Source: a virus
IMG/VR virus record: IMGVR_UViG_3300024324_000009
Location: 107,041 to 171,040 of that record
Length of the DNA: 64,000 bases
Direction: 5' to 3' (one strand)
Shown here: in pieces, positions 26,139-33,801 of the stretch
Layout: every line of letters begins with the position of its first letter
Numbering within the stretch: the stretch's first letter is position 1
Position numbers and translations under genes: made by a program
Notes under the pieces: model-generated
What the model was told of the DNA's origin: nothing
Seen by the model: only the letters and a program-made list of their open reading frames with translations
Databases searched by the model: none

Positions 26139-27056
26139 TTATTCAAAGACAGGTGAAGGAATACCATTTCCTTGGTAATTAGGACTACGGTGTTTTATGT
26201 TAGGTAAGTCTTGGCAGTTTTTGCTAAGAAGTACTACCCAATCGTCAGAAGTTTTAGGCAAAGGTTTACTCATGCCCTTGAGATATGACAAAGTTAAAGC
26301 AGCAATACCAACTACATAAGGAGTAGCCATTGAAGTACCACTTAATCTAGCATAACCTTCGGGGACGCAAGAGATTATGTCTTCGCCCGGAGCAACAAAA
26401 TCTAAAGTTTCTCCTGTGCAACTAAAATTAGAGACATTCAATTTTCTACCTACTGAACCAACAGCCACCGTATACCTAGAACTAGCAGGATAATTAACTT
26501 TATTGTGATTACCACTATTACCAGCAGCACAGAATATTCCTATTCCATGATCATGAGCATATTTTAATGCTGATTCTAATCTAGGAGAATGATGAGGAGA
26601 ACCTAATGACATAGTAATTAAATCTGCATCTAATTGTACTGCTGTTCTAACTCCATCAGCAACATGATTATTATTACCCATACCATTATCACCTAATACT
26701 TTTATTGGTATAATTTTAACTTTAGGTGCAACTCCTACTACTCCGTATTTATTGGCAACAGCACCAATAGTGCCTGCAACATGACTTCCGTGACCATTAT
26801 GGTCAGACGGATACGTTCCGGGTTCTATGGCACAATATCCGGGTAAAGCTAGATTCTCATGCAGATCGGGGTGTTCAAGATCACATCCAGTGTCTATAAC
26901 TGCGACTCGTACACCACCTCCTTCAGTCACATTCCAACAAGATGGTATATCAAATTCATTTAATGCCCACGGAATCAACTGTGCAGAACCTAAATTAAGA
27001 CCATAGATATCTTCTCTAATATATGGTAATAGACCACAATCATTTCTTCTTCTCAC
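26139..27056 (-). CDS. subtilisin-like (S8) serine protease
   Basis: 305 aa with the complete triad: Asp55 (AVIDTGCD), His89 (NGHGSHVAG), Ser242 (SGTSMATP) and oxyanion Asn180 (AAGNSG). No signal peptide and only about 45 residues before the catalytic domain, so there is no inhibitor prodomain; either a cytoplasmic protease or one released by lysis. Overlaps the trypsin-like gene by 17 bp, so both are made together. Confidence 0.9.
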   Translation of the reverse strand: MRRRNDCGLLPYIREDIYGLNLGSAQLIPWALNEFDIPSCWNVTEGGGVRVAVIDTGCDLEHPDLHENLALPGYCAIEPGTYPSDHNGHGSHVAGTIGAVANKYGVVGVAPKVKIIPIKVLGDNGMGNNNHVADGVRTAVQLDADLITMSLGSPHHSPRLESALKYAHDHGIGIFCAAGNSGNHNKVNYPASSRYTVAVGSVGRKLNVSNFSCTGETLDFVAPGEDIISCVPEGYARLSGTSMATPYVVGIAALTLSYLKGMSKPLPKTSDDWVVLLSKNCQDLPNIKHRSPNYQGNGIPSPVFE

Positions 27057-27882
27057 TTTTCACTCTCTCTTTCTGTATTTTTTGTATTGTTGCAATTTGT
27101 TCAGGTGTTAATTTATCTATAATCTCTATTTGTTCTTTTACTGCTTTGATCCAAGGAATAAATTTACTAATTCTAGTAAAGCAAGCATCGTCACCATAGT
27201 CTGAATCTCCCTTGCCATCTGTAGCCATTATAAAAGAATTTATACCAGCCAGCTTTTGGTCTATAAACATCCCACCACCACTGTCTCCGGGTGCTATTAA
27301 AAATTCTAGGCTAGTATGTGCATCATCTGATTTAACAAGCAGACAGTCTTTATACATTTCAGCAACAAGGTTAGAACCTGCTCTCCTCTTGTTGTCAAAT
27401 GGTTTCCAGCCGGTTTTAAATGTACCGTGATGTCCATACCCTGCCATGCTGCAAACTTTACTCATCTCATCTGATTCAGTATATAGTTCGGGATAAAAAT
27501 CTAAGTTTATTGGCTTGCTTAATTTACCAACTGCTATATCAGCTATTCCTGTCTTATCGTATTTCCAATCTGAATGTATAGCAATTATGCTGACGGGGAC
27601 TACTTTATTATTGAAGATCACATTCTGTGACAAACTTCCTGCCACTACGTGGGCAGCGGTTATTATATATTTAGGAGAGATTAAAATACAAGAACCTCTA
27701 AAGGTACTATTAAGATCATTAGACATTATACCTTGAATAGGTAAAACACACTGGTGTTTCTTTCCATATTCTAAATATTTTGAATCAGGAACACTAGGGA
27801 GTCTTGTTCCTGCGATACTGTCAGTCGGGGTCGTTATCTGAACTGTTATAAACAGCAGCAGAATACCAATCAAAAGTCTCAT
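27040..27882 (-). CDS. secreted trypsin-like (S1) serine protease
   Basis: 280 aa. N-terminal signal peptide (LLIGILLLFITVQI), then His78 (TAAHVV), Asp115 (GIADIAVGKL) and Ser201 (APGDSGGGMF), a full chymotrypsin-fold triad. The C-terminal 35 residues are a Lys/Glu helix. Its start lies 62 bp inside the HNH gene in another frame. Exported protease genes are rare in phages; role may be in envelope breakdown, superinfection exclusion or host fitness. Confidence 0.9.
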   Translation of the reverse strand: MRLLIGILLLFITVQITTPTDSIAGTRLPSVPDSKYLEYGKKHQCVLPIQGIMSNDLNSTFRGSCILISPKYIITAAHVVAGSLSQNVIFNNKVVPVSIIAIHSDWKYDKTGIADIAVGKLSKPINLDFYPELYTESDEMSKVCSMAGYGHHGTFKTGWKPFDNKRRAGSNLVAEMYKDCLLVKSDDAHTSLEFLIAPGDSGGGMFIDQKLAGINSFIMATDGKGDSDYGDDACFTRISKFIPWIKAVKEQIEIIDKLTPEQIATIQKIQKERVKSEKKK

Positions 27883-28207
27883 AGTTGTTACCCTCCTTTG
27901 TTTTATATGGACGAGTAGTTATCTTATTAAGATACATACGAGCATCCCTTACTACGTCTTTATTCCAACTTCGATAGTTTAGTAAATGTCCAAAAACAAA
28001 GTGACACCACTTATCACAAAGAGTAATTAGGTTAGAAGGGTCTAGTTCACGAGATGGATCGAGATGGACGGGAACGATATGGTGGACTTCTGGTTTCCTA
28101 TCTGAACCACAAGCCTGACATACTGGCTGTTCTTTTAAATGTTCTTTACGTAACGCAGGCCATTTTGAAGAACGTGCTGCGTATCTCAATTCTCGCTTAA
28201 ATAGCAT
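27821..28207 (-). CDS. HNH endonuclease
   Basis: 128 aa. CQACGSDRKPEVHHIVPV, then NLITLCDKWCHF form the zinc-ribbed HNH motif with HH and the final His in FGH. N-terminal region is a short basic helix. It is preceded by a long structured leader (28255-28354). Could be a homing or packaging-associated nuclease. Confidence 0.8.
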   Translation of the reverse strand: MLFKRELRYAARSSKWPALRKEHLKEQPVCQACGSDRKPEVHHIVPVHLDPSRELDPSNLITLCDKWCHFVFGHLLNYRSWNKDVVRDARMYLNKITTRPYKTKEGNNYETFDWYSAAVYNSSDNDPD

Positions 28208-28254
28208 AGTATTAAACCCAAAAGTAAATTAATCTAACTAGAGATACACCAAAA

Positions 28255-28354
28255 ACGGCAGACCCGTTATAAAATCTCACTCACAACAACAGGGTTTATT
28301 AAACCCAACCAACTGGGAAATAATGAGTCTGATATAACAACAGGGGTCTACCGT
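28255..28354 (-). ncRNA. candidate structured leader RNA with switch-like repeat
   Basis: ACGGTAGACCC (28354-28344) pairs with GGGTCTGCCGT (28265-28255), 11 bp with one G-U, and GTTATA/TATAAC extends it inside; a local GGGTTTAATAAACCC hairpin sits in the loop. The closing stem is followed by TTTTT, like a terminator. An 11-nt copy of TGGGTTTAATA recurs at 28220-28210, just before the HNH start, so AAACCC could pair with either copy. A weak -10 (TATAAT, 28379-28374) lies upstream. The remainder of 28208-28489 has no gene. Confidence 0.4.
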
Positions 28355-28489
28355 CATAGATGTTTGTTATATTATTATATACACCTTGATTGCCGGAACT
28401 ATAGTAGCTGTGGATAAAGAAATAATTTTGCCGGTGTAAATAATGATAGCGTTTATTTTTTTTTGGAAAATTTTTGAGAGGTTATTTAT

Positions 28490-29071
28490 ATGTCTAAGCC
28501 TAATAAGATACTTATTACTGGAACAGGCCGTTGCGGTACTACTTTTCTCATGAGACTGTTTGCTCATTTGGAAATGCCTAACGGAGTTAATGCTGACTCT
28601 AGTGAAAGAGGTGTTTTTGGTAACTGTAATTCAGGACTAGAGTTAGATGTGCATCTTACTAATGTAGCAAGAAGCCCATACATACTCAAGTGTCCTAGCT
28701 ACATTGATAAACTACATGAAGCTGTCCAGAAGGTAGAAATTGATTGGTTGATCTTGCCAATTCGTGAATACCAAGAAGCAGCACAAAGTAGAGCAGATCA
28801 TGGCAGAGCCGCTGGAGGTTATCTAAGAGGTTCTAACATGCAAAGTGAATTGTCTGGTGCGTACAAAGCCATAGCACATGGCATTAGAGTAATGACGCAG
28901 TATGATATCCCTTTTATTCTTTTAGATTTTGGTCGTATGGTTAGCGATCATAGATATCTTTATAATAAACTAGAGCCTATTATGAAGAAATATGCTATAG
29001 ACGGTAAAACCTTTGAGACTGCTTGGATTGCAGCATCAGCCAAAAGTAAAAAGAATACTAGGAGTAAATAA
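28490..29071 (+). CDS. sulfotransferase-like protein, only plus-strand gene
   Basis: 193 aa. The P-loop-like ILITGTGRCGTTFL (residues 7-20) is the PAPS 5'-phosphosulfate loop of sulfotransferases. A GAGAGG ribosome site lies 9 bases before the ATG. It is shorter than classic carbohydrate sulfotransferases (about 250-300 aa) and the 3'-phosphate loop is not obvious. Being isolated, reversed and flanked by a stem-loop, it looks like a moron gene acquired separately. Confidence 0.7.
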   Translation: MSKPNKILITGTGRCGTTFLMRLFAHLEMPNGVNADSSERGVFGNCNSGLELDVHLTNVARSPYILKCPSYIDKLHEAVQKVEIDWLILPIREYQEAAQSRADHGRAAGGYLRGSNMQSELSGAYKAIAHGIRVMTQYDIPFILLDFGRMVSDHRYLYNKLEPIMKKYAIDGKTFETAWIAASAKSKKNTRSK

Positions 29072-29076
29072 TTTTT

Positions 29077-29098
29077 AGGGGGTGCGAGAGCATCCCCT
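29077..29098. terminator. stem-loop between convergent genes
   Basis: AGGGGGTGC-GAGA-GCATCCCCT, 9 bp with one G-U, between the convergent stops at 29071 and 29097. The T-run after it is weak on both strands, so termination is likely but not certain. Confidence 0.5.
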
Positions 29099-29663
29099 AT
29101 ATTCTTCTCCTGTCTATGACAACACAAAAATCATCATAGCGTTTCTTTGCATCCCATCCGTCCCACACATAGGCTAATCCTTGAAGTGCATCAGGAACAC
29201 ACTTGATTATTTCCTTAGCATTATCATAACCATGAATATCTTCTGTGATCCAGACACCTTTATCTGACAACAGCGTTTGAGACAGACTAATTAAATACTT
29301 CTGTTGTTCTAACTTATGGGAACAGTCTTCTATAATAAGATCAAAGTCATTCCTAAAATTAGACTCAGCCCATTCTTTAAACTCTGGCTTTGAAACATCA
29401 CCGACATAGAACTCATCGAATAGTTCACACCAAGTTTTATTGGAAGGTACATGACCAGACACAATATCTTTCCTGAGATCAGCACCTACTAAAAACTCTC
29501 CTATATTATTATCTTTAAGAAATTTAGCAAACCCACAGGAAGATGTTCCTATCTCTAGGATTTTCCTGTGGGGTGTAAGGAAAAAGTTCTGATATAACAA
29601 TCTATAGTTATGATAAGAGCAAAACTTATCAGTTTCATCTCTACTGCTTTCATAGTCCAGCAT
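29097..29663 (-). CDS. class I SAM-dependent methyltransferase
   Basis: 188 aa. Motif I KILEIGTSSCGFAKFL, followed by VGADLRKD (motif II acid) and DFDLIIEDCSH (motif IV region with Asp/His), as in macrocin-type O-methyltransferases of sugars. Probably methylates a small molecule or sugar, in keeping with the glycan genes. Confidence 0.7.
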   Translation of the reverse strand: MLDYESSRDETDKFCSYHNYRLLYQNFFLTPHRKILEIGTSSCGFAKFLKDNNIGEFLVGADLRKDIVSGHVPSNKTWCELFDEFYVGDVSKPEFKEWAESNFRNDFDLIIEDCSHKLEQQKYLISLSQTLLSDKGVWITEDIHGYDNAKEIIKCVPDALQGLAYVWDGWDAKKRYDDFCVVIDRRRI

Positions 29664-29683
29664 AATGTCCTCTTCTTTCTATT

Positions 29684-30688
29684 TTAATCCAGTAAACTCG
29701 CTGCAATTAAGCATCCTTTAGAAACAGAATGTAATGGGTCGTCTGCATGTTTTACAACCTCAATACCAAGAGGAAACCCTGACTCTTTCAATTTTTCCTC
29801 TAGTTTTTCTACATAACCTTCAGCCCTTGATGTGCCACCAGCAACAACAATCTTGATGTCATCTTTAAACTTAGGTAAAGATTTGTGACCATCTAACGCT
29901 GCGGATAATTGTTTAGCAGTATAATCAATAAGTCTTTCATAGTAAGAAGCAACAGCACTTAAAACCGGATTGTCATTAGCTTCACCGACTTTAAAACCAC
30001 CGCTTTCTTTTTCTACCTGTACAACACTATCAGCTTCACCTGTGGCAACTGCACTCATGCGGTCAACCCAATCACCTGACTTTGTGGTACTGAAGACTAC
30101 TGTTGGTTCGCCGTTGAGCATAACACAAACATTGGTCATACCTGCACCACAACTAATGCCAATGCCAGTATAGTCTGTGTCTTCTAACTCAGCGTAACAC
30201 AACGCTTCTGCTTCGTTCACTGACCTTGCATCATATCCTACTTCTGCAAGGATAGCTTGTACTGTATCTTCGTGGAAGCCTACGTCAAAGTCTTCATCTT
30301 CTTGATCCACTGGTTGTGCAGGAACACAGTATACCAGTTTCTCACCTTCAGTTTCAGCCTGACCGACCACCTCTTTTAAAATGTAAGCCAATACACGTTT
30401 AGCTTCTTTTTCTTTTACGGAGATTACACCTCTGTGCATAGGACGACGAGCAGTTTCATTTCTTTCGACTGCCTTCTCAATAGCATCAGAACCGAGAAGA
30501 ATAAAAGAGCCATCTTCATCTTTGACAAACACTTTTCCTGCCAAACCTTTTTCAATCATTTTATTCGCTATAGGGGTGGATGGTTTAATAATATAAAACG
30601 CATCTCTAAAATCTTTGAATTTAATATTGTCGCCCTCATACTGTGACATTACAATAAAACTCGTGCCTACGTCAAGTCCGATTCCCAT
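29684..30688 (-). CDS. actin-like ATPase (ParM/MreB superfamily)
   Basis: 334 aa. Actin/Hsp70 fold motifs: phosphate-1 GIGLDVGTSF (residues 2-11), phosphate-2 GIGISCGAGMTNV and adenosine motif IVVAGGTSRAEG. Similar lengths occur in plasmid ParM/StbA and phage actins. It may form filaments that position or segregate phage DNA. No ParR-like gene was recognised; the adjacent membrane protein at 30691 could be the partner. Confidence 0.75.
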   Translation of the reverse strand: MGIGLDVGTSFIVMSQYEGDNIKFKDFRDAFYIIKPSTPIANKMIEKGLAGKVFVKDEDGSFILLGSDAIEKAVERNETARRPMHRGVISVKEKEAKRVLAYILKEVVGQAETEGEKLVYCVPAQPVDQEDEDFDVGFHEDTVQAILAEVGYDARSVNEAEALCYAELEDTDYTGIGISCGAGMTNVCVMLNGEPTVVFSTTKSGDWVDRMSAVATGEADSVVQVEKESGGFKVGEANDNPVLSAVASYYERLIDYTAKQLSAALDGHKSLPKFKDDIKIVVAGGTSRAEGYVEKLEEKLKESGFPLGIEVVKHADDPLHSVSKGCLIAASLLD

Positions 30689-30690
30689 AA

Positions 30691-30996
30691 TTATTTACCT
30701 TTCATATTTTTTAGTTTACTAATTGCTGACTGCGTGTTGTCTTTTGATGTCTTGGTTTTACCAAGAGAATCAAATTTCTTTTCTAAACTATCTGTAGCTA
30801 TATGCTTATCTAATACAACTTTAGTATCGTCGATATTAATTGCATTATGCTTTCTTTCTTGCTCAATTTCTTTTTGTTTGTCGAAAAAACTTCTGGGCTT
30901 ATCCGATGAGGCATTTGTTTTAGTGACATAAACGCCCCCAACAAAACCCATAGTAAACACAAACAAATAAGATATAACATATATTGGTACTTCCAT
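30691..30996 (-). CDS. single-pass membrane protein with charged tail
   Basis: 101 aa: an N-terminal transmembrane helix (VISYLFVFTMGFVGGVYV), then a Lys/Asp-rich, probably helical tail. It is 2 bp from both neighbours, so co-expressed with the actin-like and thioredoxin-like proteins. Confidence 0.55.
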   Translation of the reverse strand: MEVPIYVISYLFVFTMGFVGGVYVTKTNASSDKPRSFFDKQKEIEQERKHNAINIDDTKVVLDKHIATDSLEKKFDSLGKTKTSKDNTQSAISKLKNMKGK

Positions 30997-30997
30997 A

Positions 30998-31384
30998 TCA
31001 CCTATTAGATTTAAGCCACTTTAAATAGTTGCTTAGATCGTTATACCCCTTTCGTCGAGATTTAATTTTGTTTTTCGATAAGTATACTGAATCAGGAATT
31101 GAGGATACACTGTATTCTTTTTTTATTTTAGTATTCTCGTCTACGTTTATTGTACAGATTATAAGGTCTTTGAGTTCGTCTTTACTGACACTGGCAGACA
31201 AATCTTTTTTAAGCATCTTACAATATTTGCACCAATCTGCTGAGAAGACTAACAGTATATCTATACCTAGATCGTTGCTAACTTTTACAGCACTCTCATA
31301 ATTATTCATAAACACTGGCGGTCTAGCATATGCTGTGCCACCAATCAAACAAGCCAGTACAAAGGCTATAGTTTTCTTTATCAT
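30998..31384 (-). CDS. exported thioredoxin-like protein
   Basis: 128 aa. Signal peptide ending near AYA20, thioredoxin fold with ADWCKYCKM (Cys52/Cys55) and the cis-Pro loop SSIPDSVYL. It would act as a disulfide reductase or isomerase in the periplasm. It may serve the exported, Cys-rich proteins encoded nearby. Confidence 0.85.
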   Translation of the reverse strand: MIKKTIAFVLACLIGGTAYARPPVFMNNYESAVKVSNDLGIDILLVFSADWCKYCKMLKKDLSASVSKDELKDLIICTINVDENTKIKKEYSVSSIPDSVYLSKNKIKSRRKGYNDLSNYLKWLKSNR

Positions 31385-31429
31385 ACATCACCTCCTGTTC
31401 GTATGACTATATACACCCTGACAAGGTTT

Positions 31430-32320
31430 TTACCTGATTTTGCCTAACACCCGTCCTTTAGGCGTTCTAACAACAAAACCCATTCTAATCATATACGGTT
31501 CAATGCTATTTGATATAGTATCCTCAGAGATGCCGCACATCGTAGCAATACTTTTGATACCCATAGGTTGACCTATCTTCTTCTGTAACACATCAATGTA
31601 CTTACGATCATTAACATCAAACCCATTCTTATCAATACCTTGCTTATTGAATATTGCCTCAACATCGTCTTTACGCTGATGGAACTGCACGTAACTCTTA
31701 TACCATTGAAGTCTAGCATTTAGAACTCTAGGAGTACCCTTGCTACGTTTAGCAATATCCAGCAACTCATCATCAGTTAGTTCGTCAAGTCCCATCTTCT
31801 TTACATTCAACCTAGCTAGATTAGCTAACTCACTAGGCGTATAGAACTGTAGATGTTCTTTGATTACAAATCTGTCATAAAATGGTTGGGTTAGACTGCC
31901 ACCATTAGTTGTTGCACCGATCATGCAAAACGGAGGGATGTCAATGCCTTCGTCTTCATTCTCCTGCATGAGATCAAGCCTGAAGTCTTCCATCACTGGA
32001 TACAGGAACTCTTCTACAAGAGTAGGCAGACGATGAATCTCATCAATGAATACGATACTACCACGCTCTACGCTCATGAGGTAAGGTATGATACTCTTAA
32101 TATTTCTAATCGTAGCAGCATTTAGAGTATGGATTTTTACACCTAACTCATTAGCGATAGCATTAGACATAGTAGTCTTGCCTAAGCCCGGTGGGCCATC
32201 AAGTAATGTATGAGGCATAACGTCTCCGTCCTTGCATCCTGCAATCATAATACTCAGACGTTCTTTAACATCTGTTTGTCCAATTACATCTTCAAAAGTT
32301 GTTGGTCGTAGATTATTCAT
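31430..32320 (-). CDS. RuvB-like Holliday-junction helicase
   Basis: 296 aa. Walker A GPPGLGKTT (42-50), Walker B IVFIDEIHR (89-97), sensor GATTNGG and the winged-helix end MGFVVRTPKGR align along the full length of bacterial RuvB (about 335 aa). Forms a hexameric ATP-driven branch-migration motor. No RuvC or complete RuvA is in the window; the preceding gene carries a RuvA-domain-III-like end and overlaps by 8 bp. Confidence 0.9.
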   Translation of the reverse strand: MNNLRPTTFEDVIGQTDVKERLSIMIAGCKDGDVMPHTLLDGPPGLGKTTMSNAIANELGVKIHTLNAATIRNIKSIIPYLMSVERGSIVFIDEIHRLPTLVEEFLYPVMEDFRLDLMQENEDEGIDIPPFCMIGATTNGGSLTQPFYDRFVIKEHLQFYTPSELANLARLNVKKMGLDELTDDELLDIAKRSKGTPRVLNARLQWYKSYVQFHQRKDDVEAIFNKQGIDKNGFDVNDRKYIDVLQKKIGQPMGIKSIATMCGISEDTISNSIEPYMIRMGFVVRTPKGRVLGKIR

Positions 32321-32915
32321 TTAGTTTTGCTCCTTCTTTTCTGAGAACCAGTTCAATCAGTTTCTTCCTGTCAATCGTTAGGTCAGCACAGTTCTCTCTC
32401 ATACAATCAGAAGCTAGCTTGCTCGCTGTTCCTGCATTGTAACCGTACTTCTTTAAAACCTTCACTGCCTCAGTTATAGCATACATCTGCTCATCTGTCA
32501 AGACATTAATTGCAAAAGTGTTTTCTACTGGAGCAAACTTAGATTCTTGCATATATCCATGATCAGGGATTATCTTATTGTTATCAAAATTAAAATCTTT
32601 TAATACAGGATCATTGGACTCAGGGTCAGGAGTAGGAGTAGGAGTAGACTCAGGAGTAGACTCAGGAGTATTAAATACTGGTTGAGTTTGTTTTGGTACA
32701 GGAGGAACCTTCTTATCATCATAGTAGACTTTCATTTTAGTAACGAACTGAGGTCGCAATATAGAGTTGCAATCAGGACAAACAATCATAAAGCCTTCTG
32801 TCATGGCTTCTGACAAGGTTATATAATTATCACACTCACATTCAGGACATTCGTATACTAAGTGTCCTTCAAACTTTTTAGGTTTCTGTTCGTTAAATGT
32901 TTTCCTGTTCTTCAT
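32313..32915 (-). CDS. zinc-ribbon protein with RuvA domain III-like C-terminus
   Basis: 200 aa from the ATG at 32915 (AAAGGA upstream). A zinc ribbon (YECPECECDNYI ... IVCPDCNS) is followed by a Pro/Glu/Ser/Thr linker encoded by GACTCAGGAGTA-type repeats. The last 60 residues (EAVKVLKKYGYN, TASKLAS, KKLIELVLRK) resemble the mobile domain III with which RuvA binds RuvB. The overlap with ruvB supports a loader role (inference). Confidence 0.6.
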   Translation of the reverse strand: MKNRKTFNEQKPKKFEGHLVYECPECECDNYITLSEAMTEGFMIVCPDCNSILRPQFVTKMKVYYDDKKVPPVPKQTQPVFNTPESTPESTPTPTPDPESNDPVLKDFNFDNNKIIPDHGYMQESKFAPVENTFAINVLTDEQMYAITEAVKVLKKYGYNAGTASKLASDCMRENCADLTIDRKKLIELVLRKEGAKLNE

Positions 32916-33321
32916 CTTGTCCATCCTTTTCTGGTTTCCAAAAAATAAAGTCTTGCTTTTCATCGTCGAAAGCACACTCAAGCTGTCCCTTGGCGACTAG
33001 GCCATTCATCAAATTACTGACTAACCTGCCAGTGATATCTTGTACCAACTTTTCGTATTCATGTACTCCAATTATAAACCGTTTATCCTTTTTGTCAAAT
33101 CGAATGTAGTCTTTTGATATAGTAGTTACTTCTTTTAAAGTTAGGTATTCATTTATTTCTTGTTTTTCCTCTTCGTCAAGATCATCATACTTATATTTAA
33201 GTAGTTCACTAGAGTCTTTATCGTGCATGGCACCAAATATTCCATATACCCAAACTCTAGTTGCTTGTAAAAAGTCTCCAAGTTTATCAATAACAAATTG
33301 TTCTTCATGATCATCCGACAT
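32893..33321 (-). CDS. hypothetical acidic protein
   Basis: 142 aa, helical, acidic, no recognised domain. Overlaps the zinc-ribbon gene by 23 bp and is part of the RuvB transcript. Confidence 0.55.
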   Translation of the reverse strand: MSDDHEEQFVIDKLGDFLQATRVWVYGIFGAMHDKDSSELLKYKYDDLDEEEKQEINEYLTLKEVTTISKDYIRFDKKDKRFIIGVHEYEKLVQDITGRLVSNLMNGLVAKGQLECAFDDEKQDFIFWKPEKDGQDEEQENI

Positions 33322-33328
33322 AATTACC

Positions 33329-33727
33329 TCAATTCATAATCTCGTAAAGATTTCTATAGTACTCAGGTTCTTTTAAAATATATTTAGCGTGTTCTATCAT
33401 ATGTCTCTGCCATTCACTGTAGAGTCCCCAATCTTTAAACCAAAAGTTCTTCCATAATGGTTCTCCGTTATGACCCACTCCAAGGTACAGAGGAGGTTGA
33501 TCCTCTGCACCATTGGGTGAATCACTCACAGGAAACTTCGGATTGAATGTGATGGCCTCGCCATCCACAAGTAGTTCATCTAATACGTTTTCTATCCAAT
33601 CATTCCACTTCTGGTTCATTTCTTCAGGAGTCATTTTGCCAAACTCTTTAAAGAAATCATCATAGCCTTCATGTGGATAGTAGTTGTATTCATCGTCATC
33701 AAACTCATTATGTTCTGGGTCTTTCAT
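33329..33727 (-). CDS. hypothetical acidic protein
   Basis: 132 aa from the ATG at 33727; an earlier in-frame ATG at 33772 would run through the tRNA-like fold. N-terminus rich in Asp, Glu and Tyr, C-terminus with many aromatic residues. No family recognised. Confidence 0.55.
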   Translation of the reverse strand: MKDPEHNEFDDDEYNYYPHEGYDDFFKEFGKMTPEEMNQKWNDWIENVLDELLVDGEAITFNPKFPVSDSPNGAEDQPPLYLGVGHNGEPLWKNFWFKDWGLYSEWQRHMIEHAKYILKEPEYYRNLYEIMN

Positions 33728-33747
33728 AATAATTCTACCTTTCTTAA

Positions 33748-33796
33748 AAGTACAGGTGGGAATCGAACCCACCCTGCTTCACCAGAATGTACATTG
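33748..33796 (-). ncRNA. tRNA-like T-arm and acceptor fold, truncated
   Basis: Reading the minus strand, GGTGGG-TTCGATT-CCCACC (33773-33755) is a perfect T-arm with canonical loop. TGTACA (33793-33788) can pair with TGTACT (33754-33749) as an acceptor stem. D and anticodon arms are missing, so it is not a functional standard tRNA; it may be a tRNA remnant, a processing signal or a mimic. Confidence 0.4.
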
Positions 33797-33801
33797 CTTC
33801 T

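Noticed and set aside
33748-33796. tmRNA end
   Set aside because: The T-arm resembles one, but the expected distant acceptor half and a 3' CCA-type end are absent and the two stem halves are only 49 nt apart.
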